This document shows positions 22,691 to 34,926 of a stretch of DNA of 64,000 bases, piece by piece. Every line of letters starts with the position of its first letter. Position 1 is the stretch's first letter. The notes beneath the pieces were generated by a model that was not told where the DNA came from, did no database searches, and saw only the letters and a program-made list of their open reading frames with translations. Source of the stretch: Orobanche coerulescens (Eukaryota; Streptophyta; Magnoliopsida; Lamiales; Orobanchaceae); the NCBI GenBank assembly GCA_033398695.1, contig CM065811.1, positions 77,194,001-77,258,000 on the forward strand. Direction: 5' to 3'. Position numbers and translations under genes: made by a program.

Positions 22691-23778
22691 CCAGAATCAA
22701 ACCGGGAATATTACACGCCACAAACCCTCTCCGTGAGGATCCACCAGGATAGACATTGAAACAACACATTATATTACATACCGACGTAACAAAATAATGA
22801 GCCAATAGACCGATTTGGTCCTTCATCACTAATATACAAATAAAAAATACACATTTCTATCTCAACTCATACCCATGCAAGGGTAAAATACACTCATAAA
22901 CAAAATGTACGACAGCGGAAAAGACCATACAACGAACTCCAACTGGCTGCACCCACAACTGGCCTTCGTGTGATTAGTATCATTCACCTTCCATCAACCT
23001 TTGCGCCGATCCTGTGTTTTGCTCCCAATCCTGTATGTACCTGGACGGAAAACAGACATATACCCCACGATAACTCGGGGGTTAGCAAAACTCCACTGTT
23101 TTACTAGTACAATTATCAAGTGCAAATACGAGCCATACACAACATATTCCGAGAATACAACAAAAGACTTCCCGAGATATTTTGTTTAATTGAAATAGTT
23201 CAAGTCTTGAAAGTATAAACGAAACAAGTAAGCAATTTGAAAATAATTCCAAATCTCGGGAGTTTTGAAAATATTTGTGATTAAAAAGCTCTTAATTCCT
23301 CAGAAGCCACTTAGGGTCACAGCCCCAAAGTTCATTTTCCAAAATACAAATCCAGTAACAAAATACGGGGTCCACGACCCAACCATTCCGGTCACAAAAC
23401 ACAGGGTCCACGACCCAATCTTCCACTTGAATTCACTTCCAAGGAAACACTACACATAATACATTATTCTTATGCCATTTTAGCCAAACACCAAGACTCG
23501 ATATATAATATCTCTCGACCCCGAGCACCAAGCATTGTGATACTCCGGACATATCACAATTAATCATCAGTACAAACACTCTGGCAATTCTCGCGACCCG
23601 GTCCAGCCACCGGTCCCGCCGTCAAGCCACCAAGTCCCTGTGCGCCCCGTCGAGTGACCCCAGATGAGAATGCCCACTCGAAGTAACTCTCGCGACCCAG
23701 TCCAGCCGCTAAGCCACCAGGTCCCCGTGTGACCCCGTCGAGTCAAACCCGAGTGAGAGTACCCGAGAACAACCTTAC
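22691..23778 (-). repeat. Truncated LTR of X (L1)
   Basis: Nearly collinear with 24886-25974 plus 29586-29598, that is, the 3'-end part of the X LTR. It ends abruptly at 23778, where internal sequence begins. It preserves AGAACAACCTTACAACTC uninterrupted, which is the empty target of solo LTR D. A GCTAAC hairpin and CCAG|GTACAT acceptor are near 23045-23090. Confidence 0.85.
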
Positions 23779-24885
23779 AACTCAAAGTAGTTTCAAAAAT
23801 TTATAAAAGTTTCAGAAAAGCATTTTCGAACACATGCACAACAGACATAATGTATCCATTTACTGAACAAAATCAATTATCACTTAGCATAGTGAAAAGT
23901 CATAACACACGTTCATACTAAATAGTTGTTATTACTAGACAACACACATAGAATACAGGCACGGGTGATTGACTGCAAAGGTTAGGCCTAACTGCTAAAA
24001 GAAATGTGGTTCTCGCGCTTCAACAAATATTTAGCGTGCGCTACCCATGCTGCATTAGCGTGCACTAGCTCACACTTAGCGTGCGCTAACTGTTTCAATT
24101 CAGCAACATGATCGCGAACATATATACGACATTACTAGAATTGAAGGTCACCAATAAACAACAACAATATACGAATCTCAAAGCCATCGATTTACATAAT
24201 TACAATACCTCATGAGCAACCATGAAAAGACAATTGTCATTTAAAACCGAAAAGTTAAAAGCAAGAGTCACGTCTTGAGTACATTTTGTAGGCCTCATTC
24301 GAGTTTAAAAATCGTGTTTTGAAAACTTATGATACCAGATGAAAATGAAATATCGGTAGTTTGAATTCCTAAAAGAATTTCGACCTTGAGGTCATCATAC
24401 CAAAAATCAAACTTTTTCCCCCCTTTGGAGGATGTTTTAAAACAAAATTTACGTGACTCCCCAAAACATTTAAAGCTTTTAAAATATCACATTGATGAAT
24501 TTTATTTGCGTAACCACACCAAGGCCATTACTCTTGTAAAAACGAGTTATACCAGGATGTGTACATATATACATATACACTGGCACCACTTTCATTCTAG
24601 CACAATACGAGGATCAAACAAGCATAGGCCACATAATCACAAATCACCTTTAAACTCCACGTCATAACACAAAATCATACAAGCTCGTATAGCACAAGGC
24701 ACAATATAGTAGGGAGGCTTACATTCAGAGATCGCACGAAGATGATGGCCGCACCTTGATACTAATCACGGCCGACATCTCAGACGACGCGTCGCGACAC
24801 GACTCAAGTAGATACAATCTGACAAGGCAAAACACAACAATAAATGTAACCTAGGTTACTGCAACCTAAGCTATGATACCATAAA
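23779..24885 (-). mobile_element. Primer-site end of X internal region (I1)
   Basis: Near-duplicate of 32991-34082. It contains a small AGCGTGCGCT cluster (24037-24090) and the primer site at its right end. I see no gag in it. Confidence 0.75.
24870..24881 (-). other. Primer binding site of X
   Basis: Reverse complement TGGTATCATAGC, one mismatch from the initiator Met-tRNA site, four bases from the LTR. Confidence 0.75.
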
Positions 24886-25969
24886 TGTAACACCCCCAGA
24901 ATCAAATTGGGAATATTACACGCCGCAGACCCTCTCCGTGAGGATCCACTAGGATAGACATCGAAACAACACATTACATTACATACCAACGTAACAAAAT
25001 AACGAGCCAATAGACTGATTTGGTCCTTCATCACTAACATACAAATCAAAAATACATATTCTATCTCAACTCATACCCATGCAAGGGTAAAATACACTCA
25101 TAAACAAAAGGTACGACAACTGAAAAGAACATACAACGAACTCCAACTGGCTGCACCCAAAACTGGCCTTCGTGTGATTAGTATCATTCGTCTTCCATCA
25201 TCCTTAGCGCCGATCATGTGTTTTGCTCCCAATCCTGCATGTACCTGGACGCAAAATAGACATCCACCCCCTGATAACTTGTGGCTTAGCAAAACTCCAC
25301 TGTTTTGCTAGTACAAGTATTAAGTGCAAATACGAGCCATACACAACACATTCCTAGGATACAACAAAAGACTTCCCGAGATATTTTGTTTAATTAAAAT
25401 AGTTTAAGTCTTGAAAGTATAAACGAAATAAGTAAGCACTTTGAAAATAATTCCAAATCTCGGGAGTTTTGAAAACATTTGTGCTTAAAAAGCTCTTAAT
25501 TCCTCAGAAGCCACTTAGGGTCACAGCCCCAAAGTTTATTTTCCAAAATACAATTCCACTAACAAAACACGGGGTCCACGACCCAACCATTCCGGTCACA
25601 AAACACAGGGTCCACGACCCGATCTTCCACTTCAATTCACTTCCAAGGACACACTACACATAATACATTATTCTTATGCCATTTTAGCCAAACACCAAGA
25701 CTCGATATATAATGTCTCTCGACCCCGAGCACCAAGCATTGTGATACTCTAGACATATCACAATTAATCATCAGTACAAACACTTTGGCAATTCTCGCGA
25801 CCCGGTCCAGTCGCCGGTCCCGCCGTCAAGCCACCAAGTCCCTGTGCGCCGCGTCGAGCGACCCCAGGTGAGAATGCCCACTCGAAGTAACTCTCGCGAC
25901 CCGGTCCAGTCGCTAAGCCACCAGGTCCCCGTGTGACCCAGTCGAGTCAACCCCGAGTGAGAGTACCCA

Positions 25970-25974
25970 AGAAC
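25970..25974. other. Target duplication of solo LTR D, left
   Basis: AGAAC, repeated at 29581-29585. The paralogous site at 23761-23765 has it once. Confidence 0.93.
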
Positions 25975-26739
25975 TGTCACACCCCCAGAATTCGACCGGG
26001 AATGTCACATGTCGTATACCCTTCTCACAAGGATCTATCAGGCTAAACTTCAAAAGACTACTCAATGATTGACCGACCGAGGTCAAATATTTACAAGACA
26101 GACCGACAAGGTCATAAAACAATTCAAATACCAACGTAATTTACAACTCAACGACAATAATGAACTTGAACACGGAAAGAAATGTCAACTTGATTTAATG
26201 AATGAAAACTACACCCGTACAAGGGTGAATACTCGACCAAAAGAGAAAATACCGACTAAGATGAAACAAAAGGAAAGACTCTGACTTCTGTGTGATTAGC
26301 ATCATTGTTCTCCATCTCCTTCCAAGCCAATCCTGTGACTGCTCTCGAGCTCCAAAACCTGAGCGCAATAACAGGCACCCACCCCCCGAAAACTCGGGGG
26401 TTAGCAAACTGGAATTTTTCTAGTGCAAGTACATAACATACAAGATATACGAAAAATAACAACACGAAAACTCAACAGCCGCGAAGCCTTAACCTGCTCC
26501 ACACATTCACACAACCAGTACAGAAGAGTATTAATTTACACAAGGGAAAAATATTCATACCATCAATTTCGTTTACGGAACAGAGCACCAATGAAATTTC
26601 AAACGAGCCCAATTAGTTAGAAGATCTAGTTTGAAAACCGCTTTTTAAAAAGAAAATATTTTAATAAGATAGTTTTGAAAACATTATTGTTGACTCGAGA
26701 TATCTTGGGGTTTTGCAAATCGAATGGGAATACTTTTAG

Positions 26740-26960
26740 AAAATGACTTCAAGAGTCCTCGGGTCCTCAACCCAGCATGTGAAAAACAATCTGACAAGAA
26801 AATCAATTCAATGTTATTCGGGGTCCTCGACCCAATTTATAGAACACTGTCACAAACGAATCATTACAACTTCTCACGGGGTTCTCGACCCAATCCAAAT
26901 AATATCATCACGAGATCAATCATCTCAACATTTCACGGGGTTCTCGACCCATTTCACAGA
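26740..26960. repeat. Tandem repeat with GGGGTCCTCGACCC core, 4 copies
   Basis: Cores near 26758, 26820, 26878 and 26937, about 60 bp apart, inside the D leader intron. Another set of three spaced repeats with GTTCACTCC lies at 27220-27440. Confidence 0.8.
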
Positions 26961-27778
26961 ATATCATCACAAGATCAATCAAAGACACAATCTCTCATTC
27001 GACAAATCCTGCTCAAGACCCTTGATTAATTAACCATCGGAAATCTTGTCAAATATCCTTGGTTAATTAACCCTGATACCAACGTTTAGAACAAGTTGAA
27101 ACAAACTTTCAGAAAACACGAACCGCGGTCTATATCAAGACCAACATTTAAAAGTGAGTTGAAAGAAACTTTGAATTTCGAAAATTGTTTGGTATCGGTT
27201 CTTAGCTGTCACTCGAATATCCGTTACCAATAAGCCTGCCAGGCGCCTCCCTTGAACACCTATGTAACAACGTTCACTCCACTATATTGGCCACCCATTG
27301 TACATGTCACCGCGCCGGCGTTCACTCCCACAGGAGTCGCCCCTTGCTCGCACATTAAGTAACACCGGTGTTCACCAATCATATGGAGCCACTCATTGCA
27401 GCGTACACCAGGCCGGAGTACACGCCCCGTCCTCAGAGGCACCCGGATATGATGTCTCTCATAACAAGTATTCACGTTGTTACAAATATGAAGCACACAG
27501 TCAATCGTTGCAACAATTATCAAATCAGTTCATCAATTCACACAATTTATTCGTCAGTCCATAACCACGCAAAATGAACAACAACTCGCACATTATTCAT
27601 CAAGACTTAACACATTAAGCCTTCAGCACTACCAATCAATACTACACATATATCCTTATACTATAACTCAACCGAAAATACAAACCTTACCATATTACCT
27701 CTATGAATATGATTCGTACTATAATCCAAGTTGAGTACGTCGACTACCATTGGTATTAATCACCCAACATTCATCTCC

Positions 27779-27820
27779 ATATGTATATATGTATATACAT
27801 ATATCTATACATATATACCT

Positions 27821-27852
<32 letters not shown>

Positions 27853-27895
27853 GTATGTCTATATATTTACAATATAATATATACATATATTCGTA
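27779..27895. repeat. TA/CA microsatellite
   Basis: Mixed (TA)n and (CA)n tract within solo LTR D. Confidence 0.95.
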
Positions 27896-29025
27896 ACATG
27901 ATTCATACACTTCAACAACAATGATTTCACGTAGTTATAATTCGTATTTCAAGGTACTTGCCTTGGTAATATCTCGCGAATACTCTGATAATACGGTTGA
28001 TTGGAACAATCCGGAGCTCCAATGAAAACGACGATCGGAAAGACTCAACACTGGATTATCATAGGGAATTCGTCCCTAATATCCTATTATCAAGTAAACA
28101 ATCAATCACATGAGGAAAAACATCGAAAGACAACCGAATCCTAATTGTACTTTTCATAACGTACGTTACACACTTCTGCACGTTAGCGTACGTAAGCTAC
28201 AAAGCCTAGCGCACGCTAAGCATGCATTTGACAGTTTCTTCTCAGCTCAGACGACTGCCTTGCCTTAGGGTATAACGTACGTAATGCATAGTGCTTAACG
28301 TACATTATACTCACACATATAAACTCATGCGAATCTGAATGATCCTATGGTGTTGATGTCTTCGAATTTTCCAGGTTAAACATGCCATCATAAAACTTAC
28401 TCCAATCTCGATTATAAATCTTCAAAGGTAGTTCGGAAAATCTGAGGTTGTTACCAATATTATCATTACATTCAAACTATCATCTTTTAAAATTGGTTAG
28501 CAATCTACCTTTACAAGATATAATAAAACCTACAATGATCCTTCTCTCAAGTCCGTCTAACAAAAGCGATATCAATATTAAGTCTACGATCATTATGGAA
28601 ACACCATTCAATACAGGTTTATTAATGTCAGAAAACTTCCCTTACTTGTTCATCATAACAAGATTCGAACTATAATGTTCTTAACTCTGGTAACTAAAGC
28701 ATGAACATTCCAACTTCCAAAACCATGATGTTCGGTAAAAAGTCATCTATGGAGCTTAATAATCCCGGTAGTATGTTCATAACATCCTTAACAACACGAA
28801 TTCAAGGTTGGAGGTAGCATTAACATACCTTAATATGAAGGAAACGCCGAGACAATAGATAGAATCCAACTCCGGTTGCTTGAGCGCCAATCCAAGGTGT
28901 TTCTTAACTTCAATGATCGAGTATATTAATCTATAGGTGTTTTAGATGGATGGAGACTCTCTATAAATGAAGGAAAACGAAGTACAAGTGAAAGGGACGA
29001 AGTGAAATGGAATGGGGTGTTGTCC

Positions 29026-29420
29026 ATAAATATAATGTCTTGAGCTTTATGTACGTTAGCCTTAGCGCTTTACGTATGCTATCGATTTAGCGTACGCTAC
29101 CATTCATCCTTAGTGTACGCTATGGTTCAATGGTAGCTTACTGTCTCATTCTGTACTCGCTTATGTATGTTACACCCTCAAGTTACGTACGTAAGCAACA
29201 CCCATTAGCGTACGTTAGTTACATAACTTAGCATACGTTAACACCTGTTGACCCCAAAATTGTCCAAGTTCATCTGCGGGAATCTTTCCGAGCCCACCAC
29301 CAGCCATCCATGTGCTATCCAGCCTGTTCAATTATTTACTTCCTTACGTACGGTATGCCTAGCTCATAGCGTATGCTATCTATAGCTCATAACGTACGTT
29401 ACACTTACCTGTTAGCGTAC
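29026..29420 (-). promoter_or_regulatory. D promoter: TATA and palindromes
   Basis: ATTATATTTATGG (reverse of 29024-29036) has, on its upstream side, TAGCGTACGCTA (about 29090), TTACGTACGTAA (about 29184), TAGCGTACGTTA (about 29206) and TAACGTACGTTA (about 29388). A second cluster lies downstream in the leader at 28152-28320, as in A. Confidence 0.65.
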
Positions 29421-29580
29421 GTTACGACGTAGTTGCATGTGAAGGATTAAAAGTTGATATTATCATGCATGTGGGTACGAATACGGAAACGATCATACTT
29501 CGATTATTGATAGCACAAATCCGAGTAATACAGGGTTCAAATACGGACTAAAATACCCAACAATTTATCCGGATATAACA

Positions 29581-29585
29581 AGAAC
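29581..29585. other. Target duplication of solo LTR D, right
   Basis: AGAAC, identical to 25970-25974. Confidence 0.93.
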
Positions 29586-30692
29586 AACCTTACAACTCTC
29601 ATCAGTTCACATTTCCAAACCATAATCCTCAAGAGTCAATCACAATATATATAGTCGAGGTATTTTACTAGAATGGCCAAATTATCCAATACATACTCAC
29701 GACCCAGAACTAATATACTCAACAAAGAAGCACACCATCTAAACAGCACTGAACGAAACAACCAATCTCACACAAGCTCATATATTCACACACAACCGCA
29801 TGTCTCAACGCACACATCCTAACAAAAGGATTGGAATTTCAATTTACCGACGACATAATCACACATAATGGCATCACCCAAAAGTAAGGCGATCCTATAC
29901 TCAACACTAACACACAAAATCAAATAAGCACATTAATTCCCAAAACACAAGAGTCATCTTTTAAGAAAAACCATAATTGTAAATATGCCAATTCTTTTGA
30001 AAAATGGTTGTATTCATTTATCACATTTCGTCGATCACTAACCATTATATCCACAAAACACGTAGTGTATGGACAAGATACTTACCGTGATAATCGATAC
30101 CGGATACTTCGGCGAGCACGGCTCCACCATAAAACCTTGAACACCCACAATTCTTCGGGCGGAAACGACAATAGCGCGATCGATCGGGAAACGACGAACG
30201 GAAGAGTTCCGACTCGAGTTCTTCACAAGGAACCTGACCCTAACATTATGTTATCTATAATCAACGATCGTACGAGAAATAATAATCATAGAACGCCCGA
30301 AACCACCTCTGTGACATTTTATCGAACACCTTCAAGGCGTCGATTAGAAACTCAATAAAATGACGAATCCTCGGCAATCCAACCATGGAACAACAAGGAA
30401 TTCGATATAATACAGTTTAACAATCATCAATCCATCACTATTCTAAGTTAATTTGGATCAATCGGGCGAAATCAAGCAAAACCCCTAATTTCCCAAAAAC
30501 TAAGGTTTTAGGAAAACTCACCCTGGTTCGCTTGATCAAAGGATGTTATGGAGTGATTAATCGATGATATGAACTCCCAAACTTCATGGATTAATTGCTT
30601 GACAACATGTCTTCCTGACCTCCAAGCTCCAGCCGCGGAAGAAGACGAGATAAATGAAAAAAGCGATTGAAAATATGACTGCTTAGTCATAC

Positions 30693-31095
30693 TTATACTG
30701 GTGCGCACTAGTGTGCGCTAGGCTTCCAAGCTAGCGTGCGCTAATGGGCGGTCTCGGCCGGGGCCCGCCATCACATGCCAGTCACCCGTCCAGAACCTTC
30801 TTGTTCGACCGCGGTAGCACGCGCTGCGCGGGAGCAAGCATGCGCTAGTCAATCCATCCAGAACCCCCTGGAATAAACTGCTCGGCCAGGTAGCGTGCGC
30901 TGGGCAGCCGATAGCGTGCGCTACACCTGCCGACTAGCGCGTGCAACGACTGACAGTGGAGTGCGCTACCTGCCGATCCTCCCCGAGTCCAGAACCTCAG
31001 AAACCTCTCTTCCCAGCCCGATAGCGTGTGCTGGTCGTCCGAATAGCGCGCGCTATTCCTGCCGGGTAAGCGCGCGCATCCTTCCGACAGTAGCG
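30693..31095 (-). promoter_or_regulatory. X promoter: TATA and AGCGTGCGCT cluster
   Basis: TATAAG (reverse of 30693-30698) is followed upstream by AGTGTGCGCTAG, TAGCGTGCGCTA (about 30732), TAGCGTGCGCTG (about 30890), TAGCGTGCGCTA (about 30911), AGCGCGCGCTAT (about 31044) and TAGCGTGCGCTA (about 31092). GC content rises sharply here. Confidence 0.65.
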
Positions 31096-31451
31096 TGCGC
31101 TATGTCGGTTCTTGCCGCACCTGCCCAGCCAGTGCCAGCCGCCATGCCAGTTCCTGCTTCAATTGTCCGGCCAATGCCCAACCACCCTGTCGGTTCCTGC
31201 CAAAACTGTCCGGCTAGTGCCCAACCGCCATGACCCGACGACTTGATTATCCGAAAACGTACGGAACAAACACAACAAAATGCTCGTGGACAACAAAATC
31301 AATCCGAAATGAAAACAACGGATAATAAATCACCCTATACGGCCATAAATCCAAAATTAGTAGTCGAGAAAAATAATATCAGCATTCGACAACCAGGAAA
31401 TATCCGAAGAAAAAATCCAAAATAACCGGAACGAAGATCGTGGGTATTACA

Positions 31452-31487
31452 TTCTACCCCCCAAAAAATAAGTTTCGTCCCGAAACT
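31452..31487 (-). other. Purine tract and hairpin next to X LTR
   Basis: Reverse order is AGTTTCGGGACGAAACT (31471-31487), T-run, GGGGGG, LTR start at 31451. Confidence 0.75.
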
Positions 31488-32081
31488 TAAAACAAAAGCA
31501 AGGCTACTCATGACAACACACCAGAGCTCCATGCAGTATAAAGCTACTATGATCCGATTCAATACGCAAGAGTGCTTATGAAAAGCAACGAGCATGAATC
31601 ACTGCGGTTGATAAAACCGAGCAGCACAAAAATCAAATCACGAATACAACGCTGAAAGGTATGAAATTCAAGTAACTCAAAGATTTGGAAGAACAAATAC
31701 GAAGACAATTTCCCAACACTTACGGAAATTACGAAGTGGCCCAGATGTTCAATAATCACGATTACGAGATCGAACAATAATGATTGGACAACGAAGAACG
31801 AATAGCAATGATCGAGCAATCAACGGTCAACTCTGAAGTTCACACCTCAAATCAAGACATCAATAAACTTGTAGGAACCATGAGGTGCTAATTTCGTACA
31901 CGGTTCACAGGAAGTCGGTCCGAACTTGGGAATGCCACATGATATACAAATCAATTTGGAACAATATCAGAACTCGCTCGGATGACAAAAGTAAGAAACA
32001 ACACAAGGTCAGAAGCATCAACGAACACAATCGAGTCGATACGGTCAAACGAAATGAAAGCGAAAAAATATGGGTATTACA
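31488..32081 (-). repeat. Second LTR-start fragment
   Basis: It ends at 32081 with GGGTATTACA, again followed by a purine-rich tract and hairpin, so another LTR start lies here. The body 31488-32080 is not recognised and has no gene. Confidence 0.5.
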
Positions 32082-32118
32082 TCATATCACCTTTAAAAGA
32101 GGTTTCGTCCCCGAAACC
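32082..32118 (-). other. Purine tract and covarying hairpin
   Basis: GGTTTCGGGGACGAAACC (reverse of 32101-32118). The closing pair is G-C where most other copies have A-T, a compensatory change. Confidence 0.7.
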
Positions 32119-32990
32119 TATACAACAAGAACGAAGTGCTGGAATAGCAACCTTCCTGGCCATATCCTCTTGGTCCCGCATATGATCTCCATGACCAACT
32201 GTACCGCGGTCACGACCGCATCCTTTGTCCCTCGGCATACTAAGCGGATTCTCACTCAATACAATGGCATAACTTCGCAAAAATAATGTGCTAGAGTGCC
32301 AACTCAGCACGACATATCTCGTAAGACAACTAATAGCAACTCGATAAGAAGATCCACGAGGTATCCTTTTAGATGATATCATTTGAAAATCTTCAGATTT
32401 GCATGTTATTCAAAATAAAACTTTGAAAGTATTTTTGGTACCTTGGGCTGTTTTATCAAAACTTATAAACAAAAGACTTTAACCGTCTCATTTTGAAATT
32501 ATTTGTAAAACATTATTTTCTGTGCACCCGGAATTGTCAAAATCACCACGCCACTACACACCAGCATCACCATTAATAATAAATAAGGTAATCACGCAAG
32601 GTCATCAAACCATTCGTACATACTTTAATCAGTACAGGAAACTTTTCCAAAACTGAGTTTGAAGTTTGAATCGAGTGAGATATTTCATCTTTCACTATAT
32701 ATTTTTGAAAATAAAAATCGTATTGGTTTTTGAAAAAAATAATTTATGGTGTGAAAGATTTTTGAAAATCATGTACTCGATATGTTTGAAAATACAACAA
32801 TACGTTAAAAATCATTTTCGAAGAATCCTCTTCAAAGATCAACGACGGTAACATTTTACAAAATGTCCAAAGGCACTTTAAAACAACTCTTTCAAATACC
32901 GTCGAGGTTTTTATTTGAGAATCCTAGGCCGGCTCGTAAATTCCAAACAATTTCCAAAGTTCATACGAAGCCGCCGATTAATCGCACCGT
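32119..32990. other. Unassigned internal element DNA
   Basis: AT-rich, no supported ORF or repeat. By position it should be X internal sequence, but pol is absent. Confidence 0.4.
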
Positions 32991-34082
32991 AAAGTAGTTT
33001 CAAAAATTTAGTTTCCACAACTTGCACAAACTTATGAAAGTTTCAGAAAAGGGTTTTCGAACACACGCACAACAGACATAATTTATCAATTTACTGAACA
33101 AAATCAATTATCACTTAGCGCAACGAAAAGTCATAACACACGTGCATACAAAACAGTTGTCATTACTAGAGAATACACATAGAATACAGTCACGGGTGAT
33201 TGACTGCAAAGGTTAGGCCTAACTGTTAAAAGAAATGCGGTTCTCTAGCCTCTGTCCAGGCTACTAATGCGCGCTTCAACAAATATTTAGCGTGCGCTAC
33301 CCATGCTGCACTAGCATGCGCTAGCCTCACACATAGCATGCACTAACTGTTTCAATTCAGCAACATGATCGCGGACATATATATGACATTACTAGAATCG
33401 AAGGTCACCAATAAACAACAACATACGAATCTCAAAGCCATCGATTTACATAATTACAACACCTCATGAGCAACCATCAAAAGACAATTGTCATTTAAAA
33501 CCGAAAAGTTAAAAGCAAGAGTCACATCTTGAGTACATTTTGTAGGCCTCATTCAAGTTTAAAAATCGTGTTTTGAAAACTTATGATACTAGATGAAAAT
33601 GAAATATCGGTAGTTTGAATTCCCAAAAGAATTCCGACCTTGAGATCATCATACGAAAATCAAACTTTTTCCTCCCTTTGGAGGATGTTTTAAAACAAAA
33701 TTTACATGACTCCCCAAAACATTTAAAGCTTTTAAAACATCACATTGATGAATTTTCTTTGCGTAACCACACCAAGGCCATTACTCCTGTAAAAACGACT
33801 TATACCAGGATGTGTACATATATACATATACACTGGCACCGATTTCATTCTAGCACAATACGAGGATCAAACAAGCATAGGCCACATAATCACAAATCAC
33901 CTTTAAACTCCACGTCACAACATAAAATCATACAAGGTCGTATAGCCCAAGGCACAATATAGTGGGGAGACTTACATTCAGAGATCGCACGAAGATGATG
34001 GCTGCACCTTGATACTAATCACGACCGACATCTCGGACGATGCGCCGCGACACGACTCAAGCAGACAGAATCTGACAAGGCA
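32991..34082 (-). mobile_element. Second copy of X primer-side internal region
   Basis: Matches 23776-24830 closely, including TAGCGTGCGCTA near 33287. It stops at 34082, about 55 bases before the primer site would be reached, where plus-strand gag begins. The join is a deletion breakpoint. Confidence 0.8.
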
Positions 34083-34368
34083 CGGGACCTCTCGCCGGAG
34101 GTGTTTCAATTTTGGCATAGCGGGGCATACCATGAGTCAGTGTCGTAAGGCGTCTACAAAGTGTTTTTCATGCGGAAAGGGTGGGCACATGTCTCGCTAC
34201 TGTTCACGGATCAAACCTACACCAATTTCAGCTCCTCAGAGTCAGCAAGGCTCGGTTCAGACATCCAGGGCATCCTCCATGTCCGACTATCGATCCCCAC
34301 CTTACCAAACTCCTTCATACGGTGCTGGAAGAGGACGTGAGCGCGGGGGAGGCACTGCACCCTCCTAG
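34083..34368 (+). pseudogene. Gag C-terminus of element B
   Basis: Two zinc knuckles are visible. CFNFGIAGHTMSQC has Phe for the second Cys; CFSCGKGGHMSRYC is complete. A Ser/Gln-rich linker and a Gly/Arg-rich end follow, then TAG at 34366-34368. The capsid part and the B 5' LTR are absent, lost at the 34082/34083 junction. Confidence 0.85.
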
Positions 34369-34386
34369 GGGACACTGCCATCCCGC

Positions 34387-34926
34387 GTGTTCGAACTGAG
34401 AGCTACTGATAACCAGACTGCACCTGCTGTCTCAGGTACACTTCTTATTAATTCCCAGCCTGTTCATGTACTGTTTGATACTGGAGCGACCAATTCGTTC
34501 ATATCCGTGGAATGTGTTAACCGTTTGAATCTTCCTTGTGTACCTTGTGAATCTTTTACTGTTAAGCTACCCGAGGGTAGCAGGGTGGGGGGTAATTTGG
34601 AAGTTCAAAACTGCCCGATCCGCATCGATAATCAGGGCTGGACAGCAAATCTCATGGTTTTTCCACTCCAGAACGAAGATGTTATTTTGGGTATGGACTG
34701 GATGACAATGCACATTACGGTATTAGACACCTATCACCTGACAGTTTCCATTACAACTCCTGACGGTGCCACTCACATAATCAGAGGCCGAGAACACTTT
34801 AGTACTAAGGCGTCCCTCAGTCTTCTTACAGTAGGAGTATCTTGTGATGATCGAAAAACATATTATTTGTGTTATATTCTTCAGGAGAACATATCACAAC
34901 TGCGGCTGCTAATATTCCCACGGTGA
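34387..34926 (+). pseudogene. Protease of element B
   Basis: In the same frame as the gag segment, with only the TAG between them. The retropepsin active site VLFDTGATNSFIS is intact, and the distal DVILGMDWM motif is present about 75 residues later. The frame is lost near 34900 by an indel just before RT. Otherwise this is a well-preserved domain that would mature gag-pol. Confidence 0.88.

Larger units (their letters stand above)
26359..27961 (-). other. Putative GC-AG leader intron in D
   Basis: Donor CCAAG|GCAAGT at 27961; GCTAAC followed by the CCCCCGAGTTTTCGGGGG hairpin near 26385-26405; acceptor GCGCTCAG|G at 26359. An upstream AAG|GTATGT lies near 28836. Splicing is inferred. Confidence 0.45.
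25975..29580 (-). mobile_element. Solo LTR D (3606 bp)
   Basis: Starts TGTTATATCCGG on the minus strand (29580) and ends GGGGGTGTGACA (25975), flanked by AGAAC on both sides with no internal domain. A solo LTR arises by recombination between the two LTRs of one element. It holds a promoter, a putative intron, tandem repeats and a microsatellite. No coding sequence. Confidence 0.93.
24886..31451 (-). repeat. Complete X LTR (L2) interrupted by solo LTR D
   Basis: Ends are TGTAACACCCCC (24886) and GGGTATTACA (31451). Without D it is about 2.95 kb. A primer site adjoins the left end and a purine tract with hairpin adjoins the right end, so internal sequence lies on both sides. Leader signals on the minus strand: GTGAGT donor near 30520, CACG|GTAAGT at 30085, acceptor CGTCCAG|G at 25245. 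Tandem blocks lie at 25785-25960. Confidence 0.88.

Noticed and set aside
27298..27577. Frames of 69-88 codons in solo LTR D
   Set aside because: They fall in spaced repeats of the putative leader intron and have no domain.
30008..30358. 116-codon plus-strand frame in X LTR
   Set aside because: It lies antisense to the LTR leader across splice-like signals; no recognisable domain.
24886..31451. X LTR considered as the terminal LTR of a normal two-LTR element
   Set aside because: It has a primer site on one side and a purine tract on the other, and no flanking duplication, so it sits between two internal regions.
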